A stretch of DNA of 64,000 nucleotides. Source: CATOSP01 sp965197545. GTDB lineage: Bacteria > Chloroflexota > Dehalococcoidia > Lucifugimonadales > UBA3495. The position numbers and the translations under genes were made by a program. Below, piece after piece: positions 1 through 8,082 of the stretch (the first letter of the stretch is position 1; every line of letters begins with the position of its first letter). The stretch is taken from contig CBDANJ010000008.1 in NCBI GenBank assembly GCA_965197545.1, positions 2,542,001-2,606,000 on the forward strand, given 5' to 3'. The notes under the pieces are model-generated. The model saw only the letters and a list, made by a program, of their open reading frames with translations, had not been told where the DNA came from and ran no database searches.

Positions 1-1038
1 GCCGTAACCCTCCATTAGAGGGTCGGAGAAGGCGGTTACCAGCGGTGATGCGATCTGCTGGCCGATTTGGTTGTCCTCTAGGGTGTTCAAGAACCAGGAA
101 CGTCCTGCGTAGGCGGTCTCATACTTGAGGCCCCGGTCAAGCTCGGAGGGATGCCCCACCACCTCGTGGACCAAGAGGGTGTTGAAGTGGGGGTCAGTGA
201 CCACCACCACATCGTTATCGGGAGGTCTTAGCGGGGGCGCCGCCGCAACCTCGACCGCATTGGCCCCCAATTCGGTGCAGAAGTCCATGAAGTTTGGCAG
301 AACGATGGGGCCGTTGCTGTAGCCATCGGTGAGGATCTCCCAGCCCCGCTGATGTCCCGTGAAGTCGTAGAGTTCGTAGCCCCCGCCGTCTCCTTCGCAA
401 ATGACTATTGCGAAGCCCTCGGTCTGGGCGAATGACTGGTCTATGTCCGCCCCGTCGGAGCTGAGGTATAGCTCACGGAGCAGATATGTGCTTGCGGATG
501 CGGCGGAATAGCCAATGGCGCCCTGGCTGTGGGCCGCCTTACATCCGTCCACGGCCATTGCGACGACGTCCTGAAGCGGGACTTCCCTGGGGTCAACGGT
601 GAATGTTGGAGGCACGGTGTCTCGCGCGACGTCCACCGAGGCCAAGTCGATGGAGGACAGGGTGTTTCCCAGCCTGGCGAACCTGCCCCTTGCGAGGTTC
701 TTGAGCCTGGCGCTGGTCCTAGCCCGTTGGTGGGCTTGTTTGATACCGTCCCAGACCACATCCTCGATGTTATCAGCGTCTGCCGCGCCGAGTATGCGCC
801 CGTAATATCCGGATGCGCTAGCACGGGTCCCCGCGACGACCCGGACACCGAAGTCGAATGAGTAGTCTTCGGAGCTGGCTTTCTCGCTGCCATTCTCAGC
901 CACCGCGCCTTTCTCTTCCTTGACCTGGATGCGCAGGTCGCAATACTTCAACCCCGGCAAGCGCCTGGCTCGCTCGGTTACCAGCGCGCCCAGGTTGGAA
1001 CGCATCCGGTCGAGTATGTCTATGGTGATGGGTGGCAT
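1..1038 (-). CDS. tldD: TldD-family metalloprotease subunit, C-terminus off the left edge
   Basis: Predicted TldD/PmbA-family zinc protease subunit; the family trims peptides or modified microcin and pyrroloquinoline-type precursors in the cytoplasm, usually as a TldD-TldE heterodimer. 346 residues are visible of an expected 450-480. The zinc-binding HExxxH motif characteristic of the catalytic TldD subunit is present as HEVVGH at residues 291-296, followed by PSELDRG. The start ATG at 1038 opens PPITIDILDRM. The open frame runs off position 1, so the C-terminal domain is not visible. I see no TldE/PmbA partner inside the window; it may lie to the left. The family call is confident because of the motif and its surroundings; the substrate is unknown. 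Confidence 0.85.
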   Translation of the reverse strand, partial: MPPITIDILDRMRSNLGALVTERARRLPGLKYCDLRIQVKEEKGAVAENGSEKASSEDYSFDFGVRVVAGTRASASGYYGRILGAADADNIEDVVWDGIKQAHQRARTSARLKNLARGRFARLGNTLSSIDLASVDVARDTVPPTFTVDPREVPLQDVVAMAVDGCKAAHSQGAIGYSAASASTYLLRELYLSSDGADIDQSFAQTEGFAIVICEGDGGGYELYDFTGHQRGWEILTDGYSNGPIVLPNFMDFCTELGANAVEVAAAPPLRPPDNDVVVVTDPHFNTLLVHEVVGHPSELDRGLKYETAYAGRSWFLNTLEDNQIGQQIASPLVTAFSDPLMEGYG

Positions 1039-1128
1039 AGCGTGTCTGCTTTCTGGACCATCAGATTGGCGAGGGTTGTTCAGGGGCATGGCCGCTGAGC
1101 GTCAATTATACCGGTTGGGCATGACAGG

Positions 1129-1446
1129 CTAATTCTCCAAGCCGAGAGTATAGTGAATGGCGGCGTCCACTTGTTGCATCTTTTCCTCGGATAGTGTCGA
1201 GATGTATTCTTGGAGTGCCGCCTTGGGGATCGTCATGATGTTGTCGAGGTTTGCTGTGGATTGAAAGCGCAGACCTTCCTCCGGCCCCAAGTGGACCTCA
1301 GCCCAAATCCCCCGGATTCTTCGGCTGACCGTAGTCACGATTACCATATTACGGTAGCGGTAAGAGTCGTTTCGAGAGATGAGGACTACAGGACGAAACC
1401 CTATCGGCGACGGCAGGTCTGCCCACCAGACCTCACCCCGTCCCAT
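1129..1446 (-). CDS. MazF/PemK-family toxin
   Basis: A 105-residue MazF-like protein; the family are sequence-specific mRNA interferases neutralised by a co-transcribed antitoxin. The N-terminal RGEVWWADLP, the following RPVVLIS strand and the VTTVSRR segment are the usual PemK fold landmarks. The start is taken at the ATG at 1446, which overlaps the end of the upstream antitoxin frame by 14 bases, a normal translational-coupling arrangement; a longer reading exists upstream but would run deep into the antitoxin. Transcribed with the antitoxin, away from ilvD. Catalytic activity is inferred from family only. Confidence 0.85.
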   Translation of the reverse strand: MGRGEVWWADLPSPIGFRPVVLISRNDSYRYRNMVIVTTVSRRIRGIWAEVHLGPEEGLRFQSTANLDNIMTIPKAALQEYISTLSEEKMQQVDAAIHYTLGLEN

Positions 1447-1732
1447 TTTTCTTGATGAATTCTTGGTACTCTTCCTCCCACGACTCTTCACCGAACACGG
1501 ACTGCATAATGGAATCCCAGGACGTGATGTCTACGGGTTCTTCAGAGTATCGGCTGTATGCCTCAGCCTCTTCTCGCGCCCATTGTTCATGCTTTCTGCG
1601 CCAATGTGTCAGCCTAATGTATTCCTCGGCGGCACAACGCAAGAAATGACTGCGGCCTTGTCCTGTATCCGCGCACTCCCGTTCCACCCTGTCTAATAGC
1701 TCATCGGGGATGCTGATTGTTATCTTGGCCAT
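1433..1732 (-). CDS. Ribbon-helix-helix antitoxin, partner of the MazF-like toxin
   Basis: 99 residues beginning MAKITISIPDELLDRVE, the beta strand and first helix of a CopG/MetJ ribbon-helix-helix DNA-binding domain (about residues 1-45). The acidic C-terminal half, rich in Glu and Trp, is expected to wrap the toxin. It precedes the toxin gene and overlaps it by 14 bases, the standard antitoxin-first order. Such antitoxins normally repress their own promoter with the toxin as co-repressor; I did not identify a clear operator in the 100 bases upstream. Confidence 0.85.
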   Translation of the reverse strand: MAKITISIPDELLDRVERECADTGQGRSHFLRCAAEEYIRLTHWRRKHEQWAREEAEAYSRYSEEPVDITSWDSIMQSVFGEESWEEEYQEFIKKNGTG

Positions 1733-1832
1733 ATTTACACCACACGTCTATGTTGACTCCGGCCCTCCTCACGCTCCGAATGGCAACGGAGGGTCGGCTG
1801 CGGCCCTTTAGGGTATGACTGCCCGATTGCCC

Positions 1833-3521
1833 CTACCCCGTCACCGCGCCCTGGGAGGCGGAGGATACCAGCTTGGCGTATTTGGCCAGGACTCCGGTGG
1901 TGTAGTTGGGGGCAATGGGCGTGAAGTTTGCCCGGCGGTCGGCGAACTGTTCCTCGGTCAGTTGCACGTCCAAGCGCCGCTGTGGAATGTCCAGGGTGAT
2001 GATATCTCCCTCTTGTAGTAGGCCTATGGGACCTCCAACGGCCGCTTCCGGGGTCACGTGACCAACCATCGGGCCGTGGGTGGCGCCGGAGAAACGCCCA
2101 TCGGTCATTAGCGCCACGTCATCCCCGAGGCCCTGTCCGACCAGCGCGCCGGTCACGGCCAGCATCTCCTGCATACCCGGGCCTCCCTTGGGGCCTTCGT
2201 AGCGGATGACTACGATGTCTCCGGGCTTGATCTCCCTGCGCTGGATGGCCTGGAACGCGGCTTGCTCCTGGTCAAATACCCTTGCCGGGCCCTGATAGAC
2301 TCTTTCCTGGTGACCGGCCACCTTGATTACCGCGCCGTCGGGGGCCAAGTTCCCGTAGAGAATGGCCAGTCCGCCGGTTGGGCTGCGCGGTTGGTCAGTG
2401 GGTACGACGACCGGTTGGTCCTCTATCGTGTCCATTGCCTCCGCGTTTTCCGCAAGTGTCTTGCCAGTGATGGTCATGGCGTCGCCGTTCAAGAGGCCCG
2501 CTCGCAGCAGCCGCTTGACGATCAACGATACGCCGCCGTAGCGGTCCAAGTCGGCCATGACGTATCTGCCAGCCGGACGCATATCCGCGACGTAGGGGGT
2601 GCTCCTACTGATGCGGTCGAAGTCGCCCAGGGTTAGTTCCACTTGGGCCTCATGAGCAATGGCCATGAGGTGCAGCACGGCGTTGGTGGAGCCGCCCATC
2701 GCGACCACGGCGGTGATAGCGTTTTCGAAGGCCTGACGGGTGAGAATGTCCCTGGGCCGGACATCCTCCTTGAGCAGGCGCATTAAGGTTCGGCCCGCCG
2801 CCCTGGTGTGCTCGGCCTTGCGTGGGTCGATCGCGGGGATTGAAGCGTCCCCGGGAAGAGACATTCCCATGACCTCGATGGCGGTGGACATGGTGTTGGC
2901 CGTAAAGAGACCGGCGCAGGAGCCCTCGCCTGGGCAGGCGACGCATTCCAGGGCGTGAAGCTCGTCCAGGGTCATGTTGCCGCTAGCGTAAGCGCCCACG
3001 GCCTCGAAAACGTCCTGGATATTGACATCGTTGCCGTTGTAGTTGCCCGGCATGATGGTCCCACCGTAGATGAACAGGGAAGGTACGTTGAGCCTGGCAA
3101 TGGCCATCATGCAACCTGGCATGTTCTTGTCGCAACCGGCGATGGTAATCAGCCCGTCCATGCGCTCGCCAAAGGTTACGACCTCGATGGAATCCGCGAT
3201 AACCTCGCGGCTAACTAATGACGCCTTCATCCCTTCGGTGCCCATGGAGATGCCGTCGCTTACAGTGATGGTCCCGAACTCGAAGGGCGTGCCTTCGGAC
3301 TGCCGGACTCCCTCTTTTGCGGCTTGGGCCAGCCGGTCCAGGTGAACGTTACAAGGAGTGACGTCGCTGGCCAGATTGGCGATGGCTATGAAGGGCTTGT
3401 CAATGTCCTCCTGGGTAAGACCCATAGCCATGAGCATGGCCCGGGCGGGGGCGCGGTCGGGCCCCTCGACGATCTCACGGCTGCGGTGTTTCAATGCCAT
3501 GTTTCGGCTGGTAGTAGTCAT
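1833..3521 (-). CDS. ilvD: Dihydroxy-acid dehydratase
   Basis: IlvD, 562 residues, dehydrates 2,3-dihydroxy-isovalerate and 2,3-dihydroxy-3-methylvalerate to the 2-keto acids of valine, leucine and isoleucine synthesis in the cytoplasm. Length is standard. The three iron-sulfur ligands are visible: Cys57 in TPCNVH, Cys130 in AGCDKNMPGC (Lys132 is the carbamylated metal ligand) and Cys202 in CPGEGSCAG. The C-terminal half carries the GGPGMQEML and DGRFSG motifs. Start at ATG 3521, with an in-frame ATG at residue 8 as the alternative. It stands alone: no other ilv or leu gene is in the window. The 150 bases upstream show no attenuator-like leader that I can recognise. Confidence 0.97.
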   Translation of the reverse strand: MTTTSRNMALKHRSREIVEGPDRAPARAMLMAMGLTQEDIDKPFIAIANLASDVTPCNVHLDRLAQAAKEGVRQSEGTPFEFGTITVSDGISMGTEGMKASLVSREVIADSIEVVTFGERMDGLITIAGCDKNMPGCMMAIARLNVPSLFIYGGTIMPGNYNGNDVNIQDVFEAVGAYASGNMTLDELHALECVACPGEGSCAGLFTANTMSTAIEVMGMSLPGDASIPAIDPRKAEHTRAAGRTLMRLLKEDVRPRDILTRQAFENAITAVVAMGGSTNAVLHLMAIAHEAQVELTLGDFDRISRSTPYVADMRPAGRYVMADLDRYGGVSLIVKRLLRAGLLNGDAMTITGKTLAENAEAMDTIEDQPVVVPTDQPRSPTGGLAILYGNLAPDGAVIKVAGHQERVYQGPARVFDQEQAAFQAIQRREIKPGDIVVIRYEGPKGGPGMQEMLAVTGALVGQGLGDDVALMTDGRFSGATHGPMVGHVTPEAAVGGPIGLLQEGDIITLDIPQRRLDVQLTEEQFADRRANFTPIAPNYTTGVLAKYAKLVSSASQGAVTG

Positions 3522-3744
3522 AGGGCTTCCTCCTGCGGCGCGCTAGTCCGGCACTATGAAATGGCGTGGGAAGGAACATGATTATATCCACGGGGCCAAT
3601 CGGTTACAACTTCAGGCCCATTCCAGGCAGGAGCAGATGAGCGGTCTATAGGGTGGCGTAGGGAGCGGTTCGAGGTTGCGGACGAGTGGATTTTCTTGTA
3701 GTCTGGTGCGGGATTCGAAATCTACGAAACGAGGTAACGCAAGT

Positions 3745-4206
3745 ATGTTCAAGTGGTTCAGCGTGCCGAGAGCCAAGGCCCACTGTGACATCCCCTGCGG
3801 GATTTACGACCCGCTAGTTGCCAAGATCGCGGCCCAGACCGTGCAGAAAATGGTGCTGCGGATGCAGGCTTTGGAGGCTCCAACCCGCGACGACGGCGCC
3901 GAGGCGATGCAGGACTACGCCAATAAGGTGGCCCGCTACATCGCGGTTAAAGAGGACCATGCCGAGAGGTGCAAGGAGGAGTTGCGCATTCTCTGGGCTG
4001 ACTACGCATGGCCCAACACCGACGCCAACGAAATAGCGGCCAAGTTCAACGCGGCCCTCAAGCTGGCGGGCCAGTGTAAGCAGACCGTAAACATGGAGAA
4101 CGCCGAGAATCTGGTGACCGCCTGCGACGACATCGCCGCGGCATTCTGGGGCACCAAGAACGTGGAGTACAGCGACCCCAACGCCGCCGCCCGCTACGGG
4201 ACGTAG
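3745..4206 (+). CDS. sodN: Nickel superoxide dismutase precursor
   Basis: Ni-SOD, 153 residues, converts superoxide to hydrogen peroxide and oxygen. The diagnostic nickel hook HCDIPCGIYDP begins at His13; in the family a peptidase (SodX) removes the leader so this His becomes residue 1 and Cys14 and Cys18 bind nickel. The 12-residue leader MFKWFSVPRAKA fits. The ATG at 3745 is preferred over an upstream one at 3676 because it follows a GAGG site and gives the family-length leader. No sodX-like protease is adjacent, so processing must come from elsewhere. The gene ends before a strong shared terminator. Confidence 0.95.
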   Translation: MFKWFSVPRAKAHCDIPCGIYDPLVAKIAAQTVQKMVLRMQALEAPTRDDGAEAMQDYANKVARYIAVKEDHAERCKEELRILWADYAWPNTDANEIAAKFNAALKLAGQCKQTVNMENAENLVTACDDIAAAFWGTKNVEYSDPNAAARYGT

Positions 4207-4242
4207 CCACTACTAATCAGTCCAACCGGGCGCTGATGGAAA

Positions 4243-4296
4243 CCAAAGAACGACGCGGGAGCCTTCCTTAAGGAAGGCTCCCGCGTCGTTCTTTGG
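4243..4296. terminator. Perfect 27-bp inverted repeat, bidirectional terminator
   Basis: A perfect palindrome of 27 bp per arm centred on TTAA (between 4269 and 4270). It lies between the convergent sodN and hsp20 genes. Arms end in AAAG/CTTT, so either strand yields a GC-rich stem closed by A:T pairs, suited to terminate both transcripts. Confidence 0.8.
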
Positions 4297-4329
4297 GAGG
4301 AGTTTCTCTTGCTTGGGATGTAGCGCTGG

Positions 4330-4800
4330 CTAATCGCCGACCTTGGTGGAGGTCTCGCCCACCTGGACCGGTAGCTGCCTGGCCCGCTTTGCCTCCGCCC
4401 TGGGGATGGTGATGGTCAGGACCCCGTTCTGGTAGAAGGGATGGGCCTTTTCAGCATCTACCGAATCGGGCAGGCGCAACGCCCGGTGGAAGGAACCCGA
4501 CCGGCGCTCCCGCATCAAGTAATTGCCGTCACCCTCCCGGTGTTCCTGGGAAGTCTGACCCTTGATAGTAAGGACGCTGTCCTCGATGGATACCTGGATG
4601 TCTTCGGGTGACACGCCCGGCATTGAGGCGCGGATTACTGTGTCCTCACCATTCCGTACCACATCCAGCGGGACCGCCCAAGCTTCTGCGTGTGGGCTGT
4701 CCGAGGAGGCGGCGGAACCGTTGCCGAACCTCCGCCACAGCCGGTCCATGGTGTCTTGCATCTGCCTGAGATCGTTGAATGGCTCAAAACGCTGTAACAT
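4330..4800 (-). CDS. Hsp20-family small heat shock protein
   Basis: A 156-residue alpha-crystallin-type chaperone that holds unfolding proteins without ATP. The N-terminal segment MLQRFEPFNDLRQMQDTMDRL is followed by the alpha-crystallin domain (about residues 45-140), with the family's GVLTITIPR motif near residue 130. A good AAAGGAG site lies 6 bases before the ATG at 4800. It is downstream of a 64-residue small protein and divergent from an HspR-like regulator, so it is probably heat- or stress-regulated from the promoter at 5117-5145. Confidence 0.93.
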   Translation of the reverse strand: MLQRFEPFNDLRQMQDTMDRLWRRFGNGSAASSDSPHAEAWAVPLDVVRNGEDTVIRASMPGVSPEDIQVSIEDSVLTIKGQTSQEHREGDGNYLMRERRSGSFHRALRLPDSVDAEKAHPFYQNGVLTITIPRAEAKRARQLPVQVGETSTKVGD

Positions 4801-4890
4801 TGTCTTCTCCTTTAACCTTAACCTTTTGGTCGAAATTTTGGTGCGGTTCGGTGCCGTTCTAGAAAAGCTCGGTGGCCCTAGCCGGTAGGC

Positions 4891-5085
4891 TTAGAATGAG
4901 TAATAGCGGACTCCGGCGAAAGGCATCTGGTAATGCCACTGTCTTGTTTCAGGCTGGTCCGGCTGTTTATGGGACCGTTCGGCCTCCTCGAACATTGAGC
5001 CTGCCTCCAGAGAGGGGTTGGTGTCGAGTGCATCGGTTGTAATTTCGGTCTGTGGGTATCGTTCTAGAAGTTCCACCGTTGCCAC
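4891..5085 (-). CDS. Small protein of unknown function upstream of hsp20
   Basis: 64 residues with no family I recognise. The start is set at GTG 5085, five bases after a near-perfect AGGAGGTGAT ribosome site; a longer frame from 5115 would put that site inside the gene. The product is hydrophilic and acidic in the middle and ends in an aromatic tail (WHYQMPFAGVRYYSF). It is the first gene behind a consensus sigma-70 promoter and precedes hsp20 by 90 bases, so it is probably co-expressed with the chaperone. Strong translation and promoter signals are the main reasons to think it is real. Confidence 0.65.
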   Translation of the reverse strand: MATVELLERYPQTEITTDALDTNPSLEAGSMFEEAERSHKQPDQPETRQWHYQMPFAGVRYYSF

Positions 5086-5116
5086 GGCATCACCTCCTGT
5101 TTGAGAGTATGACACG

Positions 5117-5145
5117 AGTATATATATTGATACGTATCATGTCAA
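5117..5145 (-). promoter_or_regulatory. Consensus promoter with a palindromic operator in the spacer
   Basis: On the minus strand: TTGACA (5145-5140), a 17-base spacer, then TATACT (5122-5117). The spacer contains the perfect 12-bp palindrome TGATACGTATCA at 5128-5139, which touches the -35 box. A repressor bound there would block RNA polymerase. It drives the small protein and hsp20; the divergent MerR/HspR-like protein is the obvious candidate, by inference. Confidence 0.75.
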
Positions 5146-5175
5146 GTTACTGTATATAGTCAGTCATGTGGATAA

Positions 5176-5211
5176 CTTGAGTTTGACAGACATGTGCATT
5201 GTGTGTAAAAA
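5176..5211 (+). promoter_or_regulatory. Candidate promoter and HAIR half-site for the MerR/HspR-like gene
   Basis: TTGACA at 5183-5188, 17 bases, then a weaker TAAAAA at 5206-5211, all reading toward the regulator gene. CTTGAGT at 5176-5182 is one arm of the known HspR site CTTGAGT-N7-ACTCAAG. The other arm, ACTCAAG, occurs at 5271-5277 inside the gene start, 88 bases away rather than 7. Whether these split half-sites are functional is uncertain. Confidence 0.4.
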
Positions 5212-5261
5212 ATAAGCGTATCTGTTGACCGTGCAATCCGCGGGAAGTCCAGGAGAAATCA

Positions 5262-5720
5262 ATGAGGCAGACTCAAGGCATATACCTGATCAGCGTGGTT
5301 GCGAAGACGCTGGAAATGCACCCGCAAACCCTGCGGAAGTATGAGCGGGCGGGCTTCATCGAACCGTTGCGGATGGGCAGCCTGCGCACTTACTCCGATG
5401 AAGACGTCGCCCGGCTCCGCCTTATCAAGCATTTCGTGGATGACATGGGCCTCAACCTGGCCGGCGTGGAGTTGGCGTTACAGTTGACCAACGAACTTCT
5501 GGAGGTGCGGATGCGTCTCTCCTCCGATGAGGGGCCGTCCGTATCTGTGGCTCAGTCAATTAGCCAGATAGATGGAATGCTGGCAACGCTGGGGGTGCGC
5601 GTAGTCCCAAGGCCCAAAGCGGAGGACGACGCTTCGCAACAGCCCGGTGAAGGCTGGTTCAAAGTTAACCCCGGAGAGACGGTGGAGTTCTATTCGGTGG
5701 TGCGGCGGCGCCCGGTTTGA
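5262..5720 (+). CDS. MerR-family regulator, HspR-like
   Basis: 152 residues. The N-terminal winged helix-turn-helix (GIYLISVVAKTLEMHPQTLR, then YERAGFIEP) and the SLRTYSDEDVARL segment match HspR-type MerR proteins, which repress chaperone operons and respond to DnaK availability. The C-terminal part is a dimerisation helix and a less conserved tail. It is divergent from the small protein-hsp20 transcript across 146 bases, the usual arrangement for an autoregulated local repressor. The assignment to HspR rather than another MerR subgroup rests on the sequence similarity and the Hsp20 neighbour. Confidence 0.8.
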   Translation: MRQTQGIYLISVVAKTLEMHPQTLRKYERAGFIEPLRMGSLRTYSDEDVARLRLIKHFVDDMGLNLAGVELALQLTNELLEVRMRLSSDEGPSVSVAQSISQIDGMLATLGVRVVPRPKAEDDASQQPGEGWFKVNPGETVEFYSVVRRRPV

Positions 5721-5742
5721 ACCCTGGGGGGCCGGACGGCGG

Positions 5743-7029
5743 TTAGTGAAGTCCGCTCAGGGCCCCTTCCGCCCTGGCGATGGTCTGGTCGATGTCAGCT
5801 TCCGTATGCGCCGTGGACACGAAACCGGCCTCAAACTGTGACGGGGCGATGTAGACGCCGCGCTCCAGCATTTCGTGGAAATATCGGCCGTAGAGCTCGG
5901 CGTCCGAGGCTTCGACCTGTTCCAGAATATTCACGGGGCCGGGGTTCATGAAGCCGGTGAACATAGACCCAACCCGGTTAATGGTCCCGGGTATTTCGGC
6001 CCGCTGGAATACGCCAGCCAATCCCTCGGTAAGTCGCTGGGCCAGTGCGTCGATACGCTCGTAGACTCCGGGCGCCTTCAATTCAGTCAACGTGGCTATG
6101 CCGGCGCTAACCGCCAGCGGGTTGCCGGAGAGCGTTCCCGCCTGGTACATATCTCCCAGGGGAGCCACCCGCTCCATGATCTCCCGCCTGCCGCCGTAAG
6201 CTCCCACGGGCAGTCCGCCGCCGATGATCTTGCCCATCGTGGTAATGTCCGGTGTAACGCCGTAGAGCCCTTGCGCACCGTGTGGACCGACACGGAACCC
6301 GGTGATCACTTCGTCGAAAATCAATAAAGCGTCGTTCGCGCCGGTGATGTCCCGTAGACCCTTCAGGAAACCATCCGCAGGCGGTACTACCCCCATGTTC
6401 CCGGCGACCGGCTCGACGATGATACCGGCGATCTGCCCGGGAAAGGACTCGAAATACGCCTCAACCGAGGCGAGGTCGTTGAAGTCGGCAACCAGGGTTT
6501 CGGAGGCGTAAGACTCGGGCACTCCCGCGCTGGTGGGAATGCCGTGGGTCATCGCTCCCGAGCCCGCCCGGACCAGCAGCCCGTCAGCGTGGCCGTGGTA
6601 GCATCCGGCGAATTTGATGATCTTGTCTCGTCCGGTGAAGGCGCGGGCCAGGCGAATGGCGCTCATGCAGGCTTCGGTGCCAGAGTTGACCAGCCGGACC
6701 ATTTCCACCGACGGTAGGGCAGCGCACACCAGCCGGGCCAATTCCACCTCTCCCTCTACAGGCGCGCCGAAGCTGGTTCCTCCCTCGGCCGCCTTGCGCA
6801 ACGCCTCGACGACCGCGGGGTGGGCATGACCCAGCGCCAGCGGCCCCCAGGACCCCAGGTAGTCGATGTATTCGTTGCCGTCTACGTCCCAAACATGCGA
6901 ACCTTGTCCTCTGGCGATGAATGGGGGTGTCCCGCCCACGGCGCGGAACGAGCGCACGGGGCTGTTGACCCCGCCTGGAATGTACCGCTGTGCCTCGGCG
7001 AATAGAGCTTCAGACCTGGAGAGTTCCAT
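5743..7029 (-). CDS. hemL: Glutamate-1-semialdehyde 2,1-aminomutase
   Basis: HemL, 428 residues, a PLP enzyme that converts glutamate-1-semialdehyde to 5-aminolevulinate in the C5 tetrapyrrole pathway. The PLP lysine lies in TMGKIIGGGLPVGAYGG; FDEVITGFR upstream supplies the PLP-ring aspartate. Length is standard. It is the last gene of a minus-strand tetrapyrrole operon, 40 bases after hemB. Glutamyl-tRNA reductase (hemA), which makes its substrate, is not in the window. Confidence 0.97.
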   Translation of the reverse strand: MELSRSEALFAEAQRYIPGGVNSPVRSFRAVGGTPPFIARGQGSHVWDVDGNEYIDYLGSWGPLALGHAHPAVVEALRKAAEGGTSFGAPVEGEVELARLVCAALPSVEMVRLVNSGTEACMSAIRLARAFTGRDKIIKFAGCYHGHADGLLVRAGSGAMTHGIPTSAGVPESYASETLVADFNDLASVEAYFESFPGQIAGIIVEPVAGNMGVVPPADGFLKGLRDITGANDALLIFDEVITGFRVGPHGAQGLYGVTPDITTMGKIIGGGLPVGAYGGRREIMERVAPLGDMYQAGTLSGNPLAVSAGIATLTELKAPGVYERIDALAQRLTEGLAGVFQRAEIPGTINRVGSMFTGFMNPGPVNILEQVEASDAELYGRYFHEMLERGVYIAPSQFEAGFVSTAHTEADIDQTIARAEGALSGLH

Positions 7030-7069
7030 GAGCCATCACCAACCGTCGCATTCTAGGATTGACACGCTT

Positions 7070-8053
7070 CTAGGCGTCGTCACGGAGCCAGCGGGCCACT
7101 TCCTTGGCGTGGTAACTGAGGATGATATCGGCCCCTGCCCGGCTGATGGCGGTGAGCAATTCCAGCGTCACCATCTTCGCATCGAGCCAGCCGTTGCTAC
7201 CGGCGGCCTTGACCATCGAGTATTCTCCGCTGACGTTGTAGGCGGCCAGCGGGTGATCAAAACGCTCGCTTGCCCGCCGGATCACGTCCAGGTAGGCCAG
7301 GGCGGGTTTTACCATGACGATGTCAGCGCCCTCGGCAATGTCGCTTTCGATTTCACGAATGGCCATCCGTGCGTTGGCCGGGTCCATCTGGTAGCTGCGC
7401 CTATCTCCAAACTGGGGGGTGGAGTCGGCAGCAACGCGGAAGGGACCGTAAAACGCGGAGGCGTACTTCGCGGCGTATCCCATGATGGGCATATCATCGA
7501 AGCCCTCGCTGTTCAGCGCTTCCCTAATGGCCCTCACTTGACCGTCCATCATGGCGGATGGCGCGACCATATCCGCTCCCGCCTGTACCTGGGTCACCGC
7601 TGTCCTCGCCAGCAACTCCAGAGTGGCGTCGTTGTCCACGCGTCCGTTGTCTATCACGCCGCAATGCCCGTGGTCGGTGTACTCGCACATGCAGACGTCG
7701 GTGATCACCATCATGCCCGGAACTTCGCGCTTGATCGTCCGGATTGCCTCCTGAATGATCCCCTCGGGGTCGTAGCCTTCCGTGCCCAGCGGGTCCTTCT
7801 CTGCTGGCAGGCCGAAAAGCAGGACTCCTGGGACGCCAAGCTCAAATGCCTCGCCGACCTCTTCGGCCAGGCGGTCCAACGAGAAGTGATAGCAGCCAGG
7901 CATGGGCTCTATCGGTTCGCGGACGTCCGTGCCGTGGGTGACGAATAACGGGTAAATAAATTGGGAAGCCGACAGACGGGTTTCCCTGGCAAGGCTGCGC
8001 ACAGCCGGCTGCTCGCGCAGACGGCGAAGTCGAACATCAGGAAAACTCTGCAT
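7070..8053 (-). CDS. hemB: Porphobilinogen synthase (ALA dehydratase)
   Basis: HemB, 327 residues, condenses two 5-aminolevulinate molecules into porphobilinogen. The Schiff-base lysines are in AKYASAFYGPFR and VMVKPALAYLD. The metal site is the cysteine type (DVCMCEYTDHGHCG, three Cys), which indicates a zinc-dependent enzyme rather than the Asp-rich magnesium type. It is 29 bases after the cobA-hemD fusion and 40 before hemL, so all three are probably one transcript. Confidence 0.97.
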   Translation of the reverse strand: MQSFPDVRLRRLREQPAVRSLARETRLSASQFIYPLFVTHGTDVREPIEPMPGCYHFSLDRLAEEVGEAFELGVPGVLLFGLPAEKDPLGTEGYDPEGIIQEAIRTIKREVPGMMVITDVCMCEYTDHGHCGVIDNGRVDNDATLELLARTAVTQVQAGADMVAPSAMMDGQVRAIREALNSEGFDDMPIMGYAAKYASAFYGPFRVAADSTPQFGDRRSYQMDPANARMAIREIESDIAEGADIVMVKPALAYLDVIRRASERFDHPLAAYNVSGEYSMVKAAGSNGWLDAKMVTLELLTAISRAGADIILSYHAKEVARWLRDDA

Positions 8054-8082
8054 GGGTGAGACCTCCTTGGGAAGTCAGCTTC

